From positions 1-50,543 of the forward strand of contig JADEXV010000022.1 in NCBI GenBank assembly GCA_015206945.1: a DNA stretch of 50,543 nt, in the 5' to 3' direction. Source of the DNA: Nostocales cyanobacterium LEGE 12452 (GTDB lineage Bacteria > Cyanobacteriota > Cyanobacteriia > Cyanobacteriales > Nostocaceae). Positions 17,378-26,421 of this stretch are shown piece by piece. Each line of letters begins with the position of its first letter. Position 1 is the first letter of the stretch. The notes beneath the pieces are model-generated. The model ran no database searches. It was not told the DNA's origin and saw nothing but the letters and a program-made list of their open reading frames with translations. Position numbers and translations under genes: made by a program.

Positions 17378-19384
17378 ATGGTTATGAATACTACAAATAT
17401 TTCCGAATCTAAAGCTAAATCTCTTATTCAAATTGCGGTGCAAAAGCATCAGTTAGGTGACAAGAATGAAGCTGAATCTCTAGACCAAACAGAAGTAGCT
17501 GAAATCCTCGAACTAGCAGTTCAACACCAACGAGAGAATAGTTTATTGGAGGCGGAACAGCTATATAGTCAAGTTCTGGAAAAACAACCTGACAACCCGG
17601 AAGCTTTATATGGTTTAGGGATGTTGGCGCAGCAGATGGGGCAACTCCAAACTGCTAAACAGTGGCTAAGTGCGGCTTCACAAGTTCAACCAAATTCTGT
17701 TAAAACTTGGTTCAGTTTAGGTAATTTGTATTTAGTTCAAGAACAGTTTTCCCCAGCAGAGAAAGCTTATCGGCAAGCTTTAGTTTTATTACCTAATTCA
17801 TTACCAATTTACAACAACTTGGGCTATACTCTGCAACAACAAGGATTATTTGAAGAAGCAATTAACTATTATCAAAAAGCTTTAGAGTTAAAACCAGACT
17901 TTATAGAAGCAGAGACTAATTTGGGCAATGCGTTACACGCTCAAGGTAAGCTTTCCAGCGATCAACAAATCTACTATGCACAATTAAATAATAAATTGGG
18001 TGTTGCTCGGAAAAAAGCAGGGGATTTGAAAAATGCTGTTACTTGTCACAAGCAAGCGATCGCACTACAGCCAAATTTATTAGAAGCTCATTATAACTTG
18101 GCTTTGGCGCTGCAAGAACAAGGAGAATTAGAAGAGGCGATCGCATCCTACCAAAAACTTTTAGAACTTCATCCCAACGATGGAGAAATATACCTCAATT
18201 TAGGCAAAATTTACCAACAACTAAACCAATACCAGAAAGCAGTTTCTGCCTATCGACAAGGGTTAAAGCTAATTAATCCCCACTATGCCAAAGCATTAAC
18301 AGTTGGTGAGGATGCTGAAATTCCTCAACAAGTACCAGTCACGCCCTCAATTTCCCAAGGAGAGGTAATTGTAGGGGAATACAGCTTTCCGACTATTCCG
18401 ACAGTAGCAAATACAGGTAAGCGTCCTTTTTGGAGTGTGGTGGTAACTGTATATAACCGTATAGATTATCTACTCGAATGTCTTGTCAGTGTATTGACCC
18501 AATGGCAAGGAGAAGAGCAGATGGAAATCATCGTTATGGACGATGCTAGTACAACGCCAGTATTTGAAGTCGTGAATAGTATTGGACAAGGAATAATCAA
18601 CTACTATCGCAACCCGCAAAATCTCGGTCTGCCAGGCAATTGGAATGCCGGAGTTGCTCTCACTCGCGGTCATTGGATTCATTTACTGCACGACGATGAT
18701 TATATTCTCCCAGGTTTTTATTCTCGGCTACAAGAAAGCCTAGAAGGGTGTTCCGATTCTGTAGGAGCCGCTTTTACAGGTTATGAAAATATTAACGAGA
18801 CAGGGGAAGTAATTTTCAGCCAACAAGTTTATGGAGAGCAGCGAGGAATTGCCCAAAACTGGCTGCAATTTATTGGAGTTAGTAACTCATTGAATATGCC
18901 TGCGGTAGTGATTCGTCGAGAAGCGCATGAACAATTGGGCGTATATCATCCTGAACTAACCTATACAAGCGATTGGGAAGTTTATAAACGCATTGCCTCT
19001 GTTTACGATTGGTGGTATGAACCAGAAATTTTAGCTCGTTACCGCCAACACGCTAACAATGTCACCAGCGAACTGTTACTCTCTGGGAAACAGATGATAT
19101 CTATCCGCCGTGCAATTGAAATTTCCGAGAGTTATTTTCCCACTGAATATTCTGCACAGATTACCGCCCAATCCCGGAATCATTATTTTCTTTATTGTCT
19201 AGAATCGGCCATAATTCCCCTACAAGCTGGTAATTTAGCTGGAGTTTGGCAAGCGTTCGAAGAGGCTTTAAAAATAGATCGTAGCCCTGAAGCAGTCGCA
19301 AACTTATTCCGGTGGTTCACACAAGAAGAAGCAGCTCCTCTGCGTGATGAAATTGCCTCAAAATTGATCTCACTTCCTTTATAA
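17378..19384 (+). CDS. TPR protein with GT2 glycosyltransferase domain
   Basis: 668 aa. TPR repeats occupy about 28-310 and closely resemble those of the GT41 protein (ALYGLGMLAQQ, SAASQVQPNSVK), showing shared ancestry. A GT-A fold family 2 glycosyltransferase follows (about 345-560) with FWSVVVTVYNR at its start and the metal/nucleotide-binding HDDD at 438-441. A helical C-terminal region completes it. No signal peptide or membrane span is visible, so it should act in the cytoplasm, with the TPRs probably docking the acceptor. It is followed after 48 bases by a related bifunctional protein. Two ATGs (17378 and 17384) are possible and neither has a clear ribosome site. Confidence 0.85.
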   Translation: MVMNTTNISESKAKSLIQIAVQKHQLGDKNEAESLDQTEVAEILELAVQHQRENSLLEAEQLYSQVLEKQPDNPEALYGLGMLAQQMGQLQTAKQWLSAASQVQPNSVKTWFSLGNLYLVQEQFSPAEKAYRQALVLLPNSLPIYNNLGYTLQQQGLFEEAINYYQKALELKPDFIEAETNLGNALHAQGKLSSDQQIYYAQLNNKLGVARKKAGDLKNAVTCHKQAIALQPNLLEAHYNLALALQEQGELEEAIASYQKLLELHPNDGEIYLNLGKIYQQLNQYQKAVSAYRQGLKLINPHYAKALTVGEDAEIPQQVPVTPSISQGEVIVGEYSFPTIPTVANTGKRPFWSVVVTVYNRIDYLLECLVSVLTQWQGEEQMEIIVMDDASTTPVFEVVNSIGQGIINYYRNPQNLGLPGNWNAGVALTRGHWIHLLHDDDYILPGFYSRLQESLEGCSDSVGAAFTGYENINETGEVIFSQQVYGEQRGIAQNWLQFIGVSNSLNMPAVVIRREAHEQLGVYHPELTYTSDWEVYKRIASVYDWWYEPEILARYRQHANNVTSELLLSGKQMISIRRAIEISESYFPTEYSAQITAQSRNHYFLYCLESAIIPLQAGNLAGVWQAFEEALKIDRSPEAVANLFRWFTQEEAAPLRDEIASKLISLPL

Positions 19385-19432
19385 GACTTGTTTTGGAAAA
19401 AGCAAAAATTTTTTAGTTTTGGACTAAAAACT

Positions 19433-21988
19433 ATGTCAATTAGTCAGGTTGAGCATCCTACCATAAATACTTCATCTTTTGAGCCACAAAATCGAAAAGA
19501 TGGGATCAGTGGTCTGATGCGAGTTCGTAATGAAGAGGAATTTTTGGCAGCAACGATCGAATCTTGGATTGATTATATAGATGAATTGGTAATTGTATTT
19601 CATCAGTGTACAGACAAAACTCCCCAAATAATAGAGGACTTTGTCCAAAAATATCCTCAGAAAATACGGGCTTTTCATTACTTACCCCACGTCTATTCAT
19701 TTTGTACAAAAGAACAAGTTGAATTGGATGTAAACAACATTCATTCTTTCGTTTTTTATTCTAATTTTGGTCTCAGTCAGACGCAGTATAAAATTTGCGT
19801 TTATATTGACGGCGATTGCGTGGGTATTTCTGAACACTTAAAAATTATTTATAATTATTTGAAGCAAAATCATCTGCAAAATACAGCCTTATTTTTTTCA
19901 GGAGTTAATTTATATCAACGTCCAGACGATCCCAACTACTACACAAATTTAAAATGTCCGGCTTCTGGTGATGGAGATGTCGCATATTGGACAGTTTCAC
20001 AGCAAAATATTTTCGATAAAAATGCAAAAATTCCATTTTGTGAAGCGATTCAATTTAAAGGAATTACACCTTATTATTTAGGCTTTATTTTCTGGCACAC
20101 ACATTGGTTAAAAAAGAACGCATTTTCGAGAAATGGCGGCAGAGAATTAGATGGCGAGCTTTTAGAAAAACTGAACGATATTGAGATAAAAAATAGAGAT
20201 AAAGAATTAGTTTTATTATCTCAAAATTTTAAACAAGAAAATAAAAAGTTTCAAAATATTCCTTACCAAAAGTTTCTCTTGTATTTTGATTTCGCTTCTC
20301 TGCCTGATGTTATATCTCTAGAGTCAAAGCTAGTAGCAACACATAATAACTTGGGTTACAGTTTAGAACAACAAGGTAAGTTTGATGAAGCACTCACTTG
20401 TTATCAAAAAGCTTTAGAACTTCAGCCCAACTGCGCCGAAGCAGAAGTCAACTTAGGCAACGCCCTCAATGCACAAGGTAAACTATCAAAAGATCAACAA
20501 GCGCACTACGGGGATTTGAACCATAAATTGGGACTTTCTCGCACGATCGCAGGGAATTTCAAAGAAGCAATTAATTACTATCGTCAAGCGATCGCTCTTG
20601 ACCCAAACTTGCTAGAGGCATATTATAGCTTAGGCAACACCCTGCAAGAAGTAGGTCAGTGGGAAGACGCGATCGCCTCTTATGGCCAAGCCCTAAAACT
20701 CAATCCTTTAAACTGGGAAATCTACATCCGTTTAAGTCAGGTTTACCAAGCTCAAAATAAGAGAGCAGAGGCGATTTCTGTGTATCGTCAGGCATTAAAT
20801 TTATTCAATCCTCACTATGCCAAAGCGGTATCTGCTTACCAGAATGCTGCCATCACTCCAGAAATGCTCGTTACTCCGCCCATTCCTCAAGGTGAGGTTA
20901 CTGTTGGCGACTATCAGTTTCCAACGATTCCACCTGTAACAGACCCAGAGAAACCTCGACCATTTTGGACTGTGGTGATTCCAGTATATAACCGCACCGA
21001 TTATCTTCTTGAATGTCTGGCTAGCGTCTTGGTGCAATGGACTGGGGCAGAGCAGATGGAAATTCTGGTAATGGATAATGCCAGTACAACACCATTGTTC
21101 GATCTAGTAAACAGTATTGGGGGGGGAATAATCCGCTACTACCGCAATCAGCAAAATATTGGAGTATTGCCAAATCAAAATGCAGGCATTTCCCTCAGTC
21201 GCGGTCAGTGGATTCATATTCTGCATGATGATGATAGTGTGCTTCCAGGTTTTTATGACCGACTCCAGCAAAGTCTTCAAGGGTGTCCAGATTCCGTAGG
21301 AGCCGCTTTTACTAATTTTGAATATTTCAATGAAAAAGGAACAGTAATTGAAAAAGGGGAAGTGATTTCCTTCTTTGGAAATCATAAAGGTATCTCTGGG
21401 AATTTTTGGCAGCAGATTGGTGTAACATGTCCGTTACAGATGCCTGCGGTTGTCATTCGTCGCCTGACTCATGAAAAAATAGGAGGTTATTATCCGAAGT
21501 TAGTTTGTACTCCTGAATGGGAACTTTATAAACGCATTACTGTTTCTTCTGATTGGTGGTACGAACCGGAAAGTTTGGCTCGTTACCGTATACATTCCCA
21601 CAGACAGACAAGTGATGACTTATCATCCGGTATTTTGGCGGCATCCATCCGTCAGTGTATAGAAATTTCAGAGAGTTATCTTCCTGCTGAATATCGCGCA
21701 GACATTACAACCCAAGCTCGTAGCTATAACTTCAATTATTGTTTGACACGGGCAACGATTCCCCTAAACAGTGGTAATGTTATGGGAGCTTTGCGTATGC
21801 TCCAAGAAATTCTCAAACTTGACAGCTCCCCGCAAGCAGTAGCAAAGTTATTCGTTTGGTTGACTCAAGATGAAGCCGCTCCCCTACGAGAAGAAATCAT
21901 TGCTAAGTTCCTACCAGTACCTGTAGATAATAGCCGAGACAATATTCCTACTGAATTAAAATCCCCACAAGTTGCGATCGCACCATAG
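19433..21988 (+). CDS. Two-domain glycosyltransferase with TPR linker
   Basis: 851 aa from the ATG at 19433 (an in-frame TTG 15 codons upstream is less likely). The first GT-A-like domain (about 20-250) starts GLMRVRNEEEFLAATIESW and has Asp126-Gly-Asp128. A TPR block (about 295-465) follows. A second GT2 domain (about 505-715) contains FWTVVIPVYNR and HDDD near 598, and is clearly paralogous to that of the preceding gene. Two catalytic domains in one chain suggest consecutive addition of two sugars to an acceptor held by the TPRs (inference). The stop is three bases before the next ATG, so it is cotranscribed with the sugar cassette. Confidence 0.85.
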   Translation: MSISQVEHPTINTSSFEPQNRKDGISGLMRVRNEEEFLAATIESWIDYIDELVIVFHQCTDKTPQIIEDFVQKYPQKIRAFHYLPHVYSFCTKEQVELDVNNIHSFVFYSNFGLSQTQYKICVYIDGDCVGISEHLKIIYNYLKQNHLQNTALFFSGVNLYQRPDDPNYYTNLKCPASGDGDVAYWTVSQQNIFDKNAKIPFCEAIQFKGITPYYLGFIFWHTHWLKKNAFSRNGGRELDGELLEKLNDIEIKNRDKELVLLSQNFKQENKKFQNIPYQKFLLYFDFASLPDVISLESKLVATHNNLGYSLEQQGKFDEALTCYQKALELQPNCAEAEVNLGNALNAQGKLSKDQQAHYGDLNHKLGLSRTIAGNFKEAINYYRQAIALDPNLLEAYYSLGNTLQEVGQWEDAIASYGQALKLNPLNWEIYIRLSQVYQAQNKRAEAISVYRQALNLFNPHYAKAVSAYQNAAITPEMLVTPPIPQGEVTVGDYQFPTIPPVTDPEKPRPFWTVVIPVYNRTDYLLECLASVLVQWTGAEQMEILVMDNASTTPLFDLVNSIGGGIIRYYRNQQNIGVLPNQNAGISLSRGQWIHILHDDDSVLPGFYDRLQQSLQGCPDSVGAAFTNFEYFNEKGTVIEKGEVISFFGNHKGISGNFWQQIGVTCPLQMPAVVIRRLTHEKIGGYYPKLVCTPEWELYKRITVSSDWWYEPESLARYRIHSHRQTSDDLSSGILAASIRQCIEISESYLPAEYRADITTQARSYNFNYCLTRATIPLNSGNVMGALRMLQEILKLDSSPQAVAKLFVWLTQDEAAPLREEIIAKFLPVPVDNSRDNIPTELKSPQVAIAP

Positions 21989-21991
21989 GAT

Positions 21992-23020
21992 ATGAAAATA
22001 CTTGTAACTGGAACTGAAGGTTATATCGGCTCATTATTAGCTCCTCTGTTGATTCAACAAGGTCATGAAGTTATTGGTTTAGATACTGGCTTTTATAAAG
22101 TAGGTTGGCTATATAACGCCACTAAGGTAACTGCCAAAACCCTCAACAAAGATATCCGTCACATTACAACAGAAGACCTGCAAGGTGTGGAAGCAGTAGT
22201 TCATATGGCAGAACTCTCTAACGACCCTTTAGGCCAGTTAGCCCCTGATATCACTTATGATATCAACCACAAAGGCTCAGTACATATAGCGAAACTGGCG
22301 AAAGCAGCTGGAATCCAACGCTTTGTCTATACTTCATCATGCAGTGTCTATGGTTTTGCCACTGAAGACTACGTTACCGAAGAGTCTATCATCAATCCCC
22401 AAACAGCTTATGCCAAATGCAAAGCACTTGTCGAACAGGATGTGAAACTCCTTGCTGATGATAGCTTTTCTCCCACCTTTCTCCGAAATGCTACAGCCTA
22501 TGGCGCTTCTGGGAGAATGCGCTTTGATATTGTCTTAAACAATCTAGCCGGTTGGGCATGGACAATTAAAGAAATCAAGATGAACAGCGACGGTACACCT
22601 TGGCGTCCCCTAGTGCATCTATTAGATATCTGCAAAGCAATTATTTGTACCTTAGAAGCTCCGCGTGATGTAATTCACAACCAAATTTTCAATGTCGGTG
22701 ATACAAATAGCAACTATCAAGTCAAACAAATTGCTCAAATAGTTGCAGATGTTTTTACAGATTGTCAATTGAGCTTTGGTAAACACGATCCTGACAACCG
22801 CAGCTATCGGGTTTTATTTAATAAAATTAACCAAAATTTACCAGGATTCAAATGTGAATGGGATGCCCAGCGCGGTGCCCAACAACTATATAATGTCTTC
22901 CAGCAAATTGATATGGATAGAGGAACATTTGAGTCTAGAGGCTTTACTCGCCTAAAACAATTGGAATACCTCATACGCACTCAGCAAATCAATCAAGATT
23001 TTTTCTGGCAGACTGTTTAA
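21992..23020 (+). CDS. NAD-dependent epimerase/dehydratase (extended SDR)
   Basis: 342 aa. A Rossmann start VTGTEGYIG gives the glycine motif G7xxG10xxG13, Asp31 ends the second strand (NAD rather than NADP preference), and the active-site pair is Tyr140-X3-Lys144 preceded by SSCSVYG. This is the extended SDR layout of nucleotide-sugar 4-epimerases, dehydratases and reductases; the precise reaction cannot be read. It starts three bases after the glycosyltransferase and leads a sugar-nucleotide cassette, where it may do the keto-reduction or epimerisation of a deoxysugar. Confidence 0.88.
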   Translation: MKILVTGTEGYIGSLLAPLLIQQGHEVIGLDTGFYKVGWLYNATKVTAKTLNKDIRHITTEDLQGVEAVVHMAELSNDPLGQLAPDITYDINHKGSVHIAKLAKAAGIQRFVYTSSCSVYGFATEDYVTEESIINPQTAYAKCKALVEQDVKLLADDSFSPTFLRNATAYGASGRMRFDIVLNNLAGWAWTIKEIKMNSDGTPWRPLVHLLDICKAIICTLEAPRDVIHNQIFNVGDTNSNYQVKQIAQIVADVFTDCQLSFGKHDPDNRSYRVLFNKINQNLPGFKCEWDAQRGAQQLYNVFQQIDMDRGTFESRGFTRLKQLEYLIRTQQINQDFFWQTV

Positions 23021-23039
23021 AAATTTCCTATAATAATTT

Positions 23040-24305
23040 ATGAATTTACTAAAATCAACAAATAATCAACTAATAACTGGTAACTGTCTATTCTGTGGAA
23101 CAGGGTTACAGCATACCTTTGTAGATTTAGGTATGTCTCCTCCCTGCGAAAGTTATCGCAGTCTCAAACAACTCAATGAAGTAGAGCCATTTTATCCTCT
23201 GCATGTTTATGTTTGTGAAGAGTGTTTGTTAGTTCAACTCCAAGAATACATTAGTCCAGAAAATATTTTTAGCGACTACGCTTATTTCTCTTCTTACTCT
23301 GATAGCTGGTTGCAACACGCCAAGGAATATGTTGATTTGGTAGTAGAACGTTTCCAATTAAACCAGGAAAGTCAGGTAATAGAAATTGCTAGCAATGATG
23401 GCTACTTGCTGCAATACTTTGTTGCCAAAAGCATCCCGGCGCTGGGAATAGAGCCAGCAGCAAATGTTGCTGAGGTAGCAATTCAAAAAGGTATTCCTAC
23501 AATTGTCAAATTTTTTGGACAGGAGACAGCAAAAGAACAGGTTGCTAAGGGCAAACAGGCAGATTTATTACTAGGGAATAATGTTCTTGCTCACACACCA
23601 TATCTGAATGATTTTGTCAGAGGAATGAAAATTATCCTCAAACCGCATGGTGTAATTACTATGGAATTTCCCCACTTGATGCGGTTAATCGAGGAAAACC
23701 AGTTTGATACTATTTACCATGAGCATTTCTCTTATTTTTCCTTTCTGACCGTAGACAAGATTTTTGCTGCTCACGGTTTGACAATTTTTGATGTAGAAGA
23801 ATTAACTACTCATGGTGGTTCTTTGAGAATTTATGCCCGCCACAATGAAGACTCTTCTAAACCCGTTACTCAGCAAGTCTCAGAACTGAAAAATAGAGAA
23901 GAAGCGGCTGGTTTTACGCAATTAGAATACTATTTTTCCTTTGGAGAACAAGTTAAAGAAACTAAACGCAACTTATTAGATTTTCTGATTAAAGTGAAGC
24001 GAGAGGGAAAATCCATTGTTGGTTACGGTGCTCCAGGTAAGGGAAATACTCTCTTAAACTATTGCGGTATCCGCACAGATTTTCTTGACTATACAGTAGA
24101 CCGTAACCCTTATAAACAGGGTCAATTTTTACCAGGAACTCATATTCCGATTTTTCATCCAGACAAAATTGCCGAAACAAAACCTGACTATATACTAATA
24201 TTACCCTGGAATCTGAAAAATGAAATTCTGATACAAATGGCTTATATTCGGGATTGGGGAGGCCAATTTGTTGTACCAATTCCTGAAGTTAATGTCTACT
24301 CTTAA
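23040..24305 (+). CDS. Deoxysugar C-methyltransferase family protein
   Basis: 421 aa. An N-terminal zinc-binding module with Cys16-X2-Cys19 and Cys59-X2-Cys62 is followed by a SAM-binding domain (VIEIASNDG at 113-121). A C-terminal domain contains GYGAPGKGNTLLNYC near 327. This three-part layout is that of NDP-hexose C-methyltransferases of the TylC3/NovU type, which add a branch methyl to a 4-keto-deoxysugar carbon. In this cassette it predicts a branched deoxysugar. It lies 19 bases after the SDR gene. Confidence 0.85.
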   Translation: MNLLKSTNNQLITGNCLFCGTGLQHTFVDLGMSPPCESYRSLKQLNEVEPFYPLHVYVCEECLLVQLQEYISPENIFSDYAYFSSYSDSWLQHAKEYVDLVVERFQLNQESQVIEIASNDGYLLQYFVAKSIPALGIEPAANVAEVAIQKGIPTIVKFFGQETAKEQVAKGKQADLLLGNNVLAHTPYLNDFVRGMKIILKPHGVITMEFPHLMRLIEENQFDTIYHEHFSYFSFLTVDKIFAAHGLTIFDVEELTTHGGSLRIYARHNEDSSKPVTQQVSELKNREEAAGFTQLEYYFSFGEQVKETKRNLLDFLIKVKREGKSIVGYGAPGKGNTLLNYCGIRTDFLDYTVDRNPYKQGQFLPGTHIPIFHPDKIAETKPDYILILPWNLKNEILIQMAYIRDWGGQFVVPIPEVNVYS

Positions 24306-24355
24306 GTATTTAGTATTTTTGCTCGTCAAAAAATCGTCAAAAAGGGGTAAGTAAC

Positions 24356-25153
24356 ATGAAAGTAGTTTTATTTTGCGGTGGTTTAGGAGCCAGAATGAGA
24401 GAATACTCAGAAAGTATTCCTAAGCCAATGGTGAATATTGGTTATCGACCAATATTGTGGCATGTAATGAAATACTATGCTCACTATGGACACAAAGATT
24501 TTATCTTATGTCTTGGTTACAAGTCTGACCTCATTAAAAGCTATTTTTTGAATTACAATGAATGGCTTTCTAATAACTTTAGTCTTTCGAATGGTAGCCA
24601 AATTCAGTTGTTTAATCGAGATATTCAAGATTGGAATATTACATTTGTAGATACAGGGTTAACTGCAAATATTGGCCAAAGATTCAAAGCAGTAGAAAAG
24701 TATTTAGAAGGAGAAGAAGTATTTTTAGCTAATTATAGTGATGGTTTGACAGATTTACATTTACCAACGTATATCAATAATTTTTATCAGCGTGATAAAA
24801 TCGGTAGTTTTTTATGTGTCAGACCAAGCCAAACTTTTCACTTAGTTGACATGAAGGAGGATGGTTTGGTCAAAAATATCCAAGATGTAAAACAATGTGA
24901 TATTTGGATTAATGGAGGGTATTTTATTTTTAAAAAAGAGATTTTTAACTATATAAATTATGGTGAAGAACTGGTCATGGAGCCTTTTCAAAGATTGATT
25001 GCCAAAGAAGAACTTTTTGCATATAAATACACTGGCTTTTTCGGAGTAATGGATACGTTTAAAGAAAAACAACAGTTGGATGATATGTATGCTCAAGGCC
25101 AAAGACCTTGGGAAGTCTGGGGAGATGAACAAGTACAAGTCGACCATGTATGA
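24356..25153 (+). CDS. rfbF: RfbF-like sugar-phosphate nucleotidyltransferase
   Basis: 265 aa. The nucleotide-binding start CGGLGARMRE and PKPMVNIG, followed by ILWHVMKYYAHYGHKDFILCLGYK, match glucose-1-phosphate cytidylyltransferases, the first step to CDP-linked 3,6-dideoxy and branched sugars. The family length (about 257) fits. Uridylyl or thymidylyl specificity is less likely from these motifs but not excluded. A GGGG-containing site precedes the ATG. Its stop overlaps the next start by four bases (ATGA), so translation is coupled to the deacetylase. Confidence 0.82.
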   Translation: MKVVLFCGGLGARMREYSESIPKPMVNIGYRPILWHVMKYYAHYGHKDFILCLGYKSDLIKSYFLNYNEWLSNNFSLSNGSQIQLFNRDIQDWNITFVDTGLTANIGQRFKAVEKYLEGEEVFLANYSDGLTDLHLPTYINNFYQRDKIGSFLCVRPSQTFHLVDMKEDGLVKNIQDVKQCDIWINGGYFIFKKEIFNYINYGEELVMEPFQRLIAKEELFAYKYTGFFGVMDTFKEKQQLDDMYAQGQRPWEVWGDEQVQVDHV

Positions 25154-25803
25154 TCCAACTTAGTTTGAATAAGATAGAAGAATCTGAGTACAAAATTCTT
25201 TGTCTAGGTTCTCATTGCGATGATATTGAGATTGGTTGTGGGGGCACAATCTTAAAGCTGATAGAGAATTACCAAGATGTTGTTATCTATTGGGTTGTCT
25301 TTAGTTCCAATGAGCAAAGAGCAGAGGAAGCAACCACAAGCGCTAATCTCTTCTTAAAAGGAATCCCAGTCAAGAAAATCATCATTAAAAATTTTCGAGA
25401 TGGCTTTCTGACTTTTCAAGGCATAGAGGTGAAGGAATATTTTGAACAGTTAAAGCAAGAATTTTCACCAGATATAATCTTTACTCATTACCGAGACGAT
25501 CGCCACCAAGATCACCGCTTAATTTCTGAGTTGACTTGGAATACATTTAGAAATCATTTAATTTTGGAATATGAAATACCCAAATATGATGGTGATTTGG
25601 GTATTCCTAATTTCTTTGTCCATTTAAATGAAACGCTCTGCCGCCGAAAAATTCAATACATTTTAGATGCATTTCCTACCCAGAATAATAAGCAGTGGTT
25701 TACAGAAGAGACTTTTCGTTCCATTCTCAGAATTCGTGGGATTGAATCAAACTCACCGGGGAAATATGCTGAAGCCTTTTACTGTCGAAAAATATTTTTC
25801 TAA
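25150..25803 (+). CDS. PIG-L family deacetylase
   Basis: 217 aa. The zinc site is seen as His22-Cys-Asp24-Asp25-X-Glu27 (family consensus HPDDxE; here Pro is replaced by Cys) and His119-X-Asp121-His122, with GCGG after the first motif. PIG-L/LmbE enzymes hydrolyse N-acetyl groups from GlcNAc-type sugars or related conjugates. It is translationally coupled to the RfbF-like gene. In this setting it may trim an N-acyl sugar intermediate or the transferred glycan. Confidence 0.85.
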   Translation: MIQLSLNKIEESEYKILCLGSHCDDIEIGCGGTILKLIENYQDVVIYWVVFSSNEQRAEEATTSANLFLKGIPVKKIIIKNFRDGFLTFQGIEVKEYFEQLKQEFSPDIIFTHYRDDRHQDHRLISELTWNTFRNHLILEYEIPKYDGDLGIPNFFVHLNETLCRRKIQYILDAFPTQNNKQWFTEETFRSILRIRGIESNSPGKYAEAFYCRKIFF

Positions 25804-25842
25804 AAAGTTAGAATTTTAATTTTCTCTCAAGTTTATAAATTT

Positions 25843-26400
25843 ATGATCTTCACTGAAACTAAAATAAAAGAAGCATTTATTGTTGATTTAGAGTTGCATC
25901 AAGATATTCGGGGCTTTTTTACTCGGACTTTTTGTGTTCAGGAATTTCAAAATCGCGGTTTAAAACCTACTATTGCCCAATGCAATTTATCTTTTAACTA
26001 TAAAAAAGGAACGTTGCGGGGTATGCATTATCAAATGCCTCCTTCTCAGGAAACAAAATTGGTGCGTTGTATCAGGGGGGCTATTTATGATGTAATTATC
26101 GATTTGCGTCCAGATTCTCCTAGCTATTTATCTCATATTGGTATAGAGTTGACCGCTGAAAATCGCCTTGCTCTTTATATCCCAGATAAATGCGCTCATG
26201 GGTTCCAAACGCTCACTGACGAAACCGAAGTAGCTTATCAAATGGGTGACTTATATGCACCAGAATATGCCACTGGGTATCGCTACGACGATCCAGCTTT
26301 TGGTATTGAATGGCCCCTACCTGTGACTGAAATTTCGGAAAAAGATAGGGCTTGGAGTTTATTTGAATCGACCAAAATTGTAACGCCTACAGTAACTTAG
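25843..26400 (+). CDS. rfbC: dTDP-4-dehydrorhamnose 3,5-epimerase-like (RmlC)
   Basis: 185 aa, the normal length for the family. The cupin fold carries the expected catalytic residues: His62 in RGMHYQ (general base), Lys72, and Tyr132 in VAYQMGDLY, plus PDKCAHGF. RmlC epimerises C3 and C5 of a 4-keto-6-deoxy nucleotide sugar. Since RmlA, RmlB and RmlD are absent here, it may act on the intermediate of this cassette or share a pathway encoded elsewhere. Confidence 0.9.
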   Translation: MIFTETKIKEAFIVDLELHQDIRGFFTRTFCVQEFQNRGLKPTIAQCNLSFNYKKGTLRGMHYQMPPSQETKLVRCIRGAIYDVIIDLRPDSPSYLSHIGIELTAENRLALYIPDKCAHGFQTLTDETEVAYQMGDLYAPEYATGYRYDDPAFGIEWPLPVTEISEKDRAWSLFESTKIVTPTVT

Positions 26401-26421
26401 GCTTTTAAAAGGATTCTACTT

